From assembly GCA_963629575.1 (NCBI GenBank), contig CAVGIM010000011.1:1-59841 (forward strand): 59,841 nucleotides of DNA, read 5' to 3'. Source of the stretch: Hallerella sp963629575 (GTDB taxonomy: Bacteria > Fibrobacterota > Fibrobacteria > Fibrobacterales > Fibrobacteraceae). Below, one piece after another: positions 26,355 through 33,640 of this stretch. The notes below the pieces were generated by a model that was not told the DNA's origin, did not search any database, and saw only the letters and a program-made list of their open reading frames with translations. Position numbers and translations under genes: made by a program. How positions within the stretch are numbered: the stretch's first letter is position 1; every line of letters begins with the position of its first letter.

Positions 26355-27802
26355 TTGTGCCCTACTACCGCTTATCACGAGATTCCTTTGTCCGTTCCAT
26401 CGGTGAATTTGGCTATATCTGTAGCCAGCTTACCAAGCACGATCGTACCTATACCGATTCTGGCCGTGTTTTCTTGAATACGCTTTCTCGGGAACCGCAG
26501 AGCCTTGAAGCTCTCGTCGCAAAAGCCTGTGCCCAATTTGACGGGGCGACTCCACAGGATATCCAAGACGACTTCAAGGAAATGATGGATTCCCTGGTTG
26601 CTGACAGCTACTTGGTTTCCGGCGAAACGGCGGAAGAATGTGCATCTAAGGACACGCATTTCAGCTATGCGGAAAATCCCAAGACTTCGTTCACATACAA
26701 TGCCATGCAGAATCCCGATGACGACAAGAAATACAAGGATTCGCAGGAGTACCTGTTTGATGAGTATGTGAAAAAGCCCGCCATTCACGCTTGCCAGATT
26801 GAAGTGAACAATCATTGCAATGAACGTTGCATCCACTGCTATATTCCGCATGAACTGAAAAACGACCGGATGCCGTACGAGTTGCTCTCTAGTGTCATGG
26901 AGCAGCTTCACGAGGCGGGAACTCTGAATTTGGCGCTTTCCGGTGGAGAATTTTTCTGCCATCCCGATGCGGAAAAGATTTTGCGCAAGGCTCGCGAACT
27001 GGATTTTTCCATCAGCATTCTCTCCAACATCACATTGCTCACACCGCACATGATTGATGTGTTGAAAGAGGTGAATCCCGGACTGGTTCAGACTTCGCTA
27101 TATAGCGTTTATCCCGAAGAGCACGACCATATCACGCAACTCAAAGGAAGCTGCGAAAAGACCAAGGCGTCTATCGAGGCTTTGATTGCGGCGAACATTC
27201 CGGTGCAAATCAGCTGTCCTGTTATGCATTCGAATTACAAGTCCTATAAAAAGGTGCTTGAATTCGCCCATGAACGGAATTGCAAGGCGCAGACGGATTT
27301 TGTAATGATGGCGCGCTTTGACTTCACGACGGACAACCTGGCGGAACGCTTGACGATGGCGGAAACGGAAGAATTGCTAAGGGATATTGTCAAGTTTGAC
27401 GAGGATTACATCGACTATGTGGATGAAACCCCTGTGCCGCAACCTTCTCGCGAAGAATGGGGCAAACAGGCTTTCTGCGGCGTGGGACTGGACAATATGT
27501 GCATTGCTGCCAACGGAATCGTTTATCCGTGTAGCGGTTGGCAGGGAATGCCCTGCGGTAATGTGCGGGAACAGCCCATCAAGGATATTTGGGAAAAATC
27601 TCCGCAGCTGAACAAATTGCGCAAGCTGACCAAGTCGGCGATTCCGCAATGCTACGACTGTGAAGATCGCCAGTATTGTGCGCCTTGCCTCGTTCGCAAC
27701 TTCAACGAAAGCGGAGGCGACTATACCAAGGTGGCAAAGCACTTCTGTGCGGCCTCGCACTTGAACCGGGTAATTGTCGAAGGAGCAAGAAAAAAGTCGT
27801 AA
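26351..27802 (+). CDS. Radical SAM/SPASM peptide maturase
   Basis: A 483-residue enzyme. The first about 95 residues resemble a PqqD-like RiPP recognition element. The radical SAM domain carries C156-x3-C160-x2-C163 (CNERCIHCY), which ligates the 4Fe-4S cluster that cleaves S-adenosylmethionine, and GGE in LSGGEFF. The C-terminal SPASM region has many Cys (FCGVGLDNMC, YPCSGW, QCYDCEDRQYCAPC, HFC) for auxiliary Fe-S clusters. Such enzymes install thioether or C-C crosslinks in peptides. AAGGAG lies five bases before the ATG. The 40-residue peptide upstream is the obvious substrate. The class looks close to the FibroRumin-type maturases, which I could not verify. Confidence 0.92.
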   Translation: MIVPYYRLSRDSFVRSIGEFGYICSQLTKHDRTYTDSGRVFLNTLSREPQSLEALVAKACAQFDGATPQDIQDDFKEMMDSLVADSYLVSGETAEECASKDTHFSYAENPKTSFTYNAMQNPDDDKKYKDSQEYLFDEYVKKPAIHACQIEVNNHCNERCIHCYIPHELKNDRMPYELLSSVMEQLHEAGTLNLALSGGEFFCHPDAEKILRKARELDFSISILSNITLLTPHMIDVLKEVNPGLVQTSLYSVYPEEHDHITQLKGSCEKTKASIEALIAANIPVQISCPVMHSNYKSYKKVLEFAHERNCKAQTDFVMMARFDFTTDNLAERLTMAETEELLRDIVKFDEDYIDYVDETPVPQPSREEWGKQAFCGVGLDNMCIAANGIVYPCSGWQGMPCGNVREQPIKDIWEKSPQLNKLRKLTKSAIPQCYDCEDRQYCAPCLVRNFNESGGDYTKVAKHFCAASHLNRVIVEGARKKS

Positions 27803-27876
27803 GAGTCAATCGGAGACCTAACCGAAACTTTAACCAACGGGAAACATAAACCTGAAAACATCTGGAGTAGCTAGCG

Positions 27877-29379
27877 ATGACCAACAAAACAGTAATAGCC
27901 AAAGACAATAAACATTTAAAAGCACTCATCCGCGAGACTATCGAAAAGGAAGGCTGCGAATGTGACCTGAATTTTATCGATGTTTCTCATATTACGAATC
28001 TGAACAGGATATTTGCGGACTCCCATTTTAACGGCGACATATCTAAATGGGATGTTTCGAACGTGACGAATATGGTGTGCATGTTTTCCTACTCCGAATT
28101 TAACGGAGACATATCCACATGGAACGTGTCAAACGTGACGAATATGATGAGCATGTTTGAAGGCTCCGAATTTAAAGGCGATATATCCAAATGGGATGTT
28201 TCGAACGTGACGGATATGAGTGGCATGTTTGACAACTCCGATTTCAACGGAGATATTTCCAAATGGGACGTGTCAAACGTGACAAATATGATAAGCATGT
28301 TTGAAAACTCCGATTTCAAAGGCGACATATCCGATTGGGATGTATCGAATGTGACGATTATGAGCGGGATGTTTAAAGACTCCCGTTTCAACAGAGATAT
28401 TTCCAAATGGAATGTATCGAACGTGAGCAACATGACCGAGATGTTTTACAACTCTCGTTTCACTGGAGATATTTCTAAATGGAACGTGTCATATGTGGCA
28501 GAGATGGGCGGTATGTTTTCCAATTCCCGTTTCAACGGAGACATTTCTAAATGGGATGTATCGGAAGTGACGATTATGAGCGAGATGTTTAAAGGCTCGC
28601 GTTTCAATGGTGACATTTCCAAGTGGAATGTATCAAATGTGCAGGTTATGTGGGGCATGTTTAGCGGCTCTCGATTCAACGGAGACATATCCGAATGGGA
28701 TGTGTCGAATGTGATGGATATGCAAGATATGTTTGCCGAATCCAAATTCAACGGAGACATTTCTAAATGGAACTTGCACGGGATTCATGTCGAGGACTTA
28801 GGATTAGATAAAGATACAGACAAACCTATCGCCGCAGCGGAACTCCCGCCCGAACAGGAAAAGTCCGCCGAACCCGGAACAAACGTCCTGGACGAGCTCC
28901 AAAGTGTGAACGACACCCTGCGGGAGCTGAAGACGGCGGTCGGGGAAAAGGAACGCCTCCTTCGGATGAACGCAGAGATGCACGAGGAGCTGACCGGGCT
29001 TCGCAACGGTCTCGCCGACGCGATAAAGAAGCCGCTGCTGATGGGGATGATCCAGATCTACGACCGGCTTGACGACCTCCTGAAGGCGAATCCCGGGCCA
29101 GCGGAACCGGAAACGGCGCGGGGCATCATGAAGACGGTGGACGGCATCCGGCTGAACTGTCTGGACCTTCTGTACGAATTCGACATCGAGCCCGTCGAGC
29201 CGAAACCCGGCGACGCGTTCAACCCCAAGGAGCAGAAGGCGATAAAAATCCTCGCCGCGGATGACGCCTCGAAGGACCGGACGGTAGCCGCTGTTCGCCA
29301 GGTCGGCTTCGTCAACGTCTCCACATCGCGGATGCTGCGGACCAGCAGCGTCGAAGTTTACAAGAAGCAACAGGAGTAA
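27877..29379 (+). CDS. DUF285-repeat protein fused to GrpE-like domain
   Basis: A 500-residue two-part protein. Residues 6-20 carry the header VIAKDNKHLKALI, then DLNFIDVSHITNL. About residues 50-305 hold ten to eleven 24-residue DUF285 (BspA-type) repeats of the form FNGDISKWDVSNVTNM-x3-MF. After an acidic linker, residues about 330-500 form a GrpE-like nucleotide exchange factor: a long coiled coil (LRELKTAVGEKERLL), the dimer helix region and the beta-domain signature GDAFNPKEQKAIKILAADD with the end SVEVYKKQQE. No signal peptide is present. The Hsp70-like gene follows after three bases, so the GrpE part is expected to act on that Hsp70 and the repeats to bind a target. The DNA turns clearly more G+C-rich at about 28.83 kb, where the GrpE part begins. 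Confidence 0.88.
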   Translation: MTNKTVIAKDNKHLKALIRETIEKEGCECDLNFIDVSHITNLNRIFADSHFNGDISKWDVSNVTNMVCMFSYSEFNGDISTWNVSNVTNMMSMFEGSEFKGDISKWDVSNVTDMSGMFDNSDFNGDISKWDVSNVTNMISMFENSDFKGDISDWDVSNVTIMSGMFKDSRFNRDISKWNVSNVSNMTEMFYNSRFTGDISKWNVSYVAEMGGMFSNSRFNGDISKWDVSEVTIMSEMFKGSRFNGDISKWNVSNVQVMWGMFSGSRFNGDISEWDVSNVMDMQDMFAESKFNGDISKWNLHGIHVEDLGLDKDTDKPIAAAELPPEQEKSAEPGTNVLDELQSVNDTLRELKTAVGEKERLLRMNAEMHEELTGLRNGLADAIKKPLLMGMIQIYDRLDDLLKANPGPAEPETARGIMKTVDGIRLNCLDLLYEFDIEPVEPKPGDAFNPKEQKAIKILAADDASKDRTVAAVRQVGFVNVSTSRMLRTSSVEVYKKQQE

Positions 29380-29382
29380 ACC

Positions 29383-30951
29383 ATGGACGTAAAGAACGTA
29401 TTCGGCATAGACCTCGGGACGACCTACTCCTGCGTCGCCCAGATAGACAGGCAGGAGCAGGCTGTGGTCCTTCGGAACTTCGAGGGGGCGAGCACGACCC
29501 CGTCGGTCGTGTACTTCGAGGATGAGAAGACCGCCGTGGTGGGCGAGGAGGCGAAGAACCAGCTGGAGGTGGAGCCCGACAAGACGGTCTGCTTCGTCAA
29601 GCGGGAGATCGGGGTCGATGCGAGCTACGACAAGTCCAGCAACCGGTTCCCGTACCACTACGACCCGACGGAGATCTCGGCTTTCATCCTGAAGAAGGTC
29701 GTGAAGGACGCTAACAGCGTGCGCGAGAGCGAGGGCCTCGAGCCGGTGAACGACGTGGTCATCACCTGCCCGGCGTATTTCGGGACGAAGGAGCGGATGC
29801 AGACGAAGCAGGCGGGGATAGCCGCGGGCCTTAACGTTCTCGCGATCATCAACGAGCCTGTCGCCGCAGCCATCTCGTACGGCGTCAAGACCGACAGGAC
29901 CCAGACGGTCCTCGTGTACGACCTCGGCGGTGGGACGTTCGACGTGTCGGTCATCAAGATAACGCGGGGGAAGATCCAGGTCGTCGTGACGGGCGGCGAC
30001 CACCACCTCGGCGGTGCGGACTGGGACCTCGCCGTGTCCCAGTTCCTGCTCGACGAGTTCAACAGCGCGAACGAGACGGATTACAATTTGGATTCCGACG
30101 TCCATTTGAAGAACACGCTCCTCCTCCAGGCGGAAAAGGCGAAGAAGACGCTGAGCGCGAAGGAGCGGACGATGGTCAATTTTCAGTACGACGGCAAGTC
30201 GGCCCGCATCGCCCTGACGCGGGAGAAGTTCGACGAGCTGACGGAAGGCCTCCTGGAACAGAGCCTGAGCTATGTCGAGAGCACGGTCGAGGACGCGCGG
30301 AAGAAGGGGGTCGAGAGCTTCGACCAGGTTCTCCTCGTCGGCGGCTCGTCCCGGATGCCGCAGGTGAAGGCCGCGGTCGACAAACGCTTCAACTGCGACG
30401 CCCGTCTGACGGACCCCGACGAGTGCGTGGCGAAGGGCGCCGCGATATTCGCGATGAACAAGAGCTACGAGGACGCCATCGAGGCCTACGAGAACGGCGA
30501 TACGGAGGACTGCCCCGCCATGGTCAAGAACAGCACGACGATAGTCAACGTCACCAGCAAGACCTACGGGACCAGCGTGAACGACGACGAGGTCGACAAC
30601 CTCATCATGGCGAACACGACCTTGCCGACGGAGGGAAGGGGAAATTATTGTACGATGATGGACAACCAGCCGGACGTCCGTATCGACGTGTGGGAATCCA
30701 ACGAGACGGAGAGGATTATCAAGCGTGCGCTTGCCACGTGCCTTGACGACGGCGATCTCAAGATAACCAGGGCCTGGCCCAAGGGGACGCCCGTCGAAAT
30801 GATTGTCAAGATAGACGGCGAAGGCTTGATGTCCGTGTTTGGCAAAGTCGGCACGGATACCAAGGAATACACCCTGAAAATCACCGGCGTGAAAGACGAC
30901 GCCGAGATGGAGACCAGCAAGAAAATCCTTGCCTCCGCGGAGGTGAACTGA
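29383..30951 (+). CDS. Hsp70-family chaperone lacking the C-terminal lid
   Basis: A 522-residue DnaK relative. The nucleotide-binding domain (about 1-375) is complete: phosphate-1 GIDLGTTYSCV, phosphate-2 VYDLGGGTFDVSVI, adenosine motif LLVGGSSRMPQV. A beta-type substrate-binding domain follows (about 395-500), but the alpha-helical lid and acidic tail of a 600-640-residue DnaK are missing. The interdomain linker normally reading VLLLD is replaced by a TTIVNVTSKTYG segment after an insert of about 20 residues. AGGAG precedes the ATG, and the gene is three bases after the DUF285-GrpE fusion. No J-domain protein is seen in the window. High G+C matches the GrpE half of the upstream gene. This is a dedicated chaperone, not the housekeeping dnaK. 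Confidence 0.93.
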   Translation: MDVKNVFGIDLGTTYSCVAQIDRQEQAVVLRNFEGASTTPSVVYFEDEKTAVVGEEAKNQLEVEPDKTVCFVKREIGVDASYDKSSNRFPYHYDPTEISAFILKKVVKDANSVRESEGLEPVNDVVITCPAYFGTKERMQTKQAGIAAGLNVLAIINEPVAAAISYGVKTDRTQTVLVYDLGGGTFDVSVIKITRGKIQVVVTGGDHHLGGADWDLAVSQFLLDEFNSANETDYNLDSDVHLKNTLLLQAEKAKKTLSAKERTMVNFQYDGKSARIALTREKFDELTEGLLEQSLSYVESTVEDARKKGVESFDQVLLVGGSSRMPQVKAAVDKRFNCDARLTDPDECVAKGAAIFAMNKSYEDAIEAYENGDTEDCPAMVKNSTTIVNVTSKTYGTSVNDDEVDNLIMANTTLPTEGRGNYCTMMDNQPDVRIDVWESNETERIIKRALATCLDDGDLKITRAWPKGTPVEMIVKIDGEGLMSVFGKVGTDTKEYTLKITGVKDDAEMETSKKILASAEVN

Positions 30952-30957
30952 GGCAAA

Positions 30958-32301
30958 ATGTCGATAGAGTCCGACGCGAAAAAATGGCTTGGCAACGTCT
31001 CGAGGATACGCGAGCTGGACCCCCAGGGCGTTCTCCTGTCGAATGCCGGGGGATACTTTGACGCGGTTGCCGCCGTCTTCGAAAACAAGGATTTCAATCC
31101 GGAAGATACGAAGAAAAAACTGGGGGCGTTGCGGGGCCGTCTTACCAGGCTGACGGGAAAGCCGGTTGCCGTGGAACTGGGTTCCTTTATCAATATCACG
31201 GCGCGGTACGCGACGAAGACGCGGGCCGACTTCGACGGCTTTGTAAGGGCCCTCTACGCGCCAGAACTTTCCTCACGCCCGGTTCCGGTGAGTTCTGCTC
31301 CGAGACCTTCTCCGGCTGGTTCTTCGCCGAGGCCTTCCCCGCGCCCATCACCGACTGGTTCTTCGCCAAGACCTTCCCCGCGCCCTTCTCCGGTCGAATC
31401 TTCCTGGTTCGACGCCTTCGCTTCGACGGGAAACACCCCGCGGCCTGAACCGAGAAACCACACGGCAGGAAATCCTTTTGCCGAAGACGAAAAGGAAGAA
31501 AACTCGACGGCCCTGAGAGTTATCGGGGTGATAATCCTGCTGCTGTTGGTTATCTTTTTGGTGTATAACTCTACGGGTTCCGGAAAATCTGCGACCCTTT
31601 CCCGCTATGCCGTTGAAAACAACAGCGGTGTAGAGAATGGCAACGGTGCTGGCGAAAACGGCAACGGCGTTGTCAAGGGGATGGTGAAAGACTCCCGCGA
31701 TGGGAGAATCTACAGGACGGTCCGGATAGGCTCGCAGACCTGGATGGCGGAGAATTTGAACTACAGTTACAACCGGGGGACTGCCAGGAGTTACTGCTAT
31801 GGCGACGACCCGAAAAATTGCGTCAAGTACGGTCGCCTTTACACTTGGTCCGCTGCGATGGATTCCGCAGCACTTTTCAGCAATGAAGGGAGGGGTTGCG
31901 GCAAGGGCGCCACGTGTACCCAGGCTTATCCTGTCCGCGGCGTATGTCCCGCGGGCTGGCATCTGCCAAGTAATGCGGAATGGGTTGCGCTGAAAAAGTT
32001 TGTGGCGAATTCCCTTTTCGGCGGCAAGGCGGATTCCGTCGGCTATGCGCTGAAATCAGCTGGCGGCTGGAAGAATGGCGGCAACGGCTCGGATTCTTTT
32101 GGCTTCGGCGCTCTCCCGGCGGGTTACCGCGACAACGACGGACGTTCAAGAGGTGTTCTCGGCAATGCGGGCTTCTGGGGCGCTACGGAGCGTTTCGCGA
32201 GTGTCGCCTACACTTGGTTCCTAAGCTACGTCGGCACGGGTATGCGCATGTACGACGATTACAAGGACAGGGCCATGTCCGTCCGCTGCATCAAGGACTA
32301 G
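30958..32301 (+). CDS. Type II membrane protein with exported FISUMP domain
   Basis: A 447-residue protein in three parts. Residues 1-100 are an unrecognised, probably helical cytoplasmic domain (SDAKKWLGNVSRIRELD). A Pro/Ser-rich linker (SPRPSPRPSPTG repeated) leads to one transmembrane helix near 181-203 (RVIGVIILLLLVIFLVYN). Beyond an Asn/Gly-rich spacer, residues about 240-447 are a complete FISUMP domain (DGRIYRTVRIGSQTWMAENLNY, PVRGVCPAGWHLPSNAEW, MSVRCIKD). With no N-terminal signal peptide the N-terminus should be inside and FISUMP outside. The ATG is six bases after the Hsp70 stop, with GAGG upstream, so it belongs to the same operon. It may anchor the chaperone to the envelope. Confidence 0.85.
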   Translation: MSIESDAKKWLGNVSRIRELDPQGVLLSNAGGYFDAVAAVFENKDFNPEDTKKKLGALRGRLTRLTGKPVAVELGSFINITARYATKTRADFDGFVRALYAPELSSRPVPVSSAPRPSPAGSSPRPSPRPSPTGSSPRPSPRPSPVESSWFDAFASTGNTPRPEPRNHTAGNPFAEDEKEENSTALRVIGVIILLLLVIFLVYNSTGSGKSATLSRYAVENNSGVENGNGAGENGNGVVKGMVKDSRDGRIYRTVRIGSQTWMAENLNYSYNRGTARSYCYGDDPKNCVKYGRLYTWSAAMDSAALFSNEGRGCGKGATCTQAYPVRGVCPAGWHLPSNAEWVALKKFVANSLFGGKADSVGYALKSAGGWKNGGNGSDSFGFGALPAGYRDNDGRSRGVLGNAGFWGATERFASVAYTWFLSYVGTGMRMYDDYKDRAMSVRCIKD

Positions 32302-32394
32302 ATCCTATCCTAGGAGATTAAAATCAATGAACAAGTACGCTTGCCATTCGACCTGTGGTTTCGAAAGATAAATTCCTTGTTTGAAGGTGTCCTG

Positions 32395-33150
32395 ATGAAA
32401 TACCTTATATCCATCATCTGGTTTCTTCTTTCCGGTCTTTTGATCTACAATGTGTTTTACCAAGATGACAGTGTAAGCACTATTTTATACATCATTCTCT
32501 GCTGGATTTGTTCCGCGCCTCTTGCCGGCTGCATCATTTACGATAGTTTGACGGCGATGGAAAAAGATAATGATTTGGACGAAGAAAAAAATTTCATGCT
32601 TGTCCTATTTGGCGTGATTATCGGAGTCGTTGTCTCCATCGTCGATTTCTTTTTTGTCAAGGAAGCTTCTCTCGATTTCTTTTGCGATCTCGTCGAAATA
32701 GGCTTTGGATATTTCGCCGTGGTTTCCTATTATGTAGGCTTTGTGCTCACTTTTTGCACGAAAGATTCCAAATTTTTCGAGAATATAAAGCAAAACAGGG
32801 AAAGGCAAAGGCGCGAAGCTGAGGAAAGGGAAAGGAGGGAAAGATGGGCTGAAGAGGAAGAGAGGCGTGAAGCAGAAATGGAAAGGCTTAGAAGAATCGA
32901 ACAAAACAGCCCGCCCTTGCGAATGGATATGATTCGGTCTATCAATCGGAATCTTGCCAAAGTCATTGCGAACGATTTGATGCAGGAACAGCCTTTCATT
33001 AATTTCGGCTTAAAGGGAAGCGAGGAACGCTATTATGTCGCCGAATATCCGATTTCGAGATTAAAGCCCAAGAACGAGCGGTTTGTCGAAAATCTGGCGG
33101 CGATGACCGAGCAGGAACGCTACGCTTTCCAACAGAAATATGCTCGCTAA
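32395..33150 (+). CDS. Multi-span membrane protein with charged coiled coil
   Basis: A 251-residue protein with about four hydrophobic segments in residues 1-130, then a highly charged coiled coil (about 142-180, RERQRREAEERERRERWAEEEE) and a small C-terminal region. I do not recognise a family. The ATG at 32395 is preferred: translation from there starts directly with a membrane segment (MKYLISIIWFLLSGLLIYN), while an in-frame upstream TTG adds a non-hydrophobic 18 residues. A 14-codon ORF with a strong AGGAG lies at 32327-32371 just upstream and could be a translated leader. The gene follows the chaperone triad by 93 bases on the same strand. Confidence 0.75.
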   Translation: MKYLISIIWFLLSGLLIYNVFYQDDSVSTILYIILCWICSAPLAGCIIYDSLTAMEKDNDLDEEKNFMLVLFGVIIGVVVSIVDFFFVKEASLDFFCDLVEIGFGYFAVVSYYVGFVLTFCTKDSKFFENIKQNRERQRREAEERERRERWAEEEERREAEMERLRRIEQNSPPLRMDMIRSINRNLAKVIANDLMQEQPFINFGLKGSEERYYVAEYPISRLKPKNERFVENLAAMTEQERYAFQQKYAR

Positions 33151-33193
33151 TCGTCCACCGGAATCATTTTGGACAAAAAAAGGAGACACGCCC

Positions 33194-33613
33194 ATGAAAC
33201 GAATCGCCTTGCTAATCCTAGCCTTGACGCTCGATCTGTTTGCACAAGGCCATTGTGAAAGTATGTTCCAAAATCTGACCAAGATTATCCCGGCGCAGAA
33301 AGTAAAAAATTGCCGGGTGACCGGAATCGACGAAGAAAGAAACGACATTTCGGGCATGTTCTTTTATATGGAAATCAAGGGCAGGCGCTATCCGGCGGTT
33401 TTTGTCTATGGAACTGACTTTGTCGAGATGCTGTATGCGGCACCGACCGATGTGTACGCGACTACGGCAAAGTGCATTGAAAGCAAGTATTTCCGGGCGA
33501 TCTATACCCACATGACGTCGGAGCAGATCGTCGCAAAGATGTTGAGCTACAAGTCTTGCGAAGAAGGCTTTGACCATCCCTACCAAGGCGTTGGCAAAAT
33601 TCTCACGGAATAA
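33194..33613 (+). CDS. Small secreted protein, left-border paralog
   Basis: A 139-residue exported protein with a signal peptide (MKRIALLILALTLDLFAQG). The mature part has four Cys and the motif YTHMTSEQIVAKMLSYKSC near its end. It is a distant paralog of the protein encoded at 40561-40956, which ends YMTSRQIVDKLLRSTVC; Cys positions and the overall layout agree. AGGAG lies eight bases before the ATG at 33194. No family is recognised. The pair brackets the DUF285 array, suggesting that they belong to it, perhaps as secreted partners. Confidence 0.75.
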   Translation: MKRIALLILALTLDLFAQGHCESMFQNLTKIIPAQKVKNCRVTGIDEERNDISGMFFYMEIKGRRYPAVFVYGTDFVEMLYAAPTDVYATTAKCIESKYFRAIYTHMTSEQIVAKMLSYKSCEEGFDHPYQGVGKILTE

Positions 33614-33640
33614 GTGTTCCCATTTCACGAAGGAGCGGCT

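Noticed and set aside
28020..28780. Tandem 72-base repeats considered as a CRISPR or satellite array
   Set aside because: The units are in frame, coding, and diverged like DUF285 protein repeats. There are no unique spacers of constant length and no cas genes.
28804..30105. 433-codon open frame opposite the Hsp70 gene
   Set aside because: Long antisense frames are well known opposite Hsp70 genes and arise from codon structure. No start signal or homology is apparent.
32327..32371. A 14-codon ORF (MNKYACHSTCGFER) with a strong AGGAG ribosome site upstream of the membrane protein gene
   Set aside because: Too short to judge as a gene. It may be a leader peptide or the remnant of an earlier start of the next gene, so it is only mentioned in that entry.
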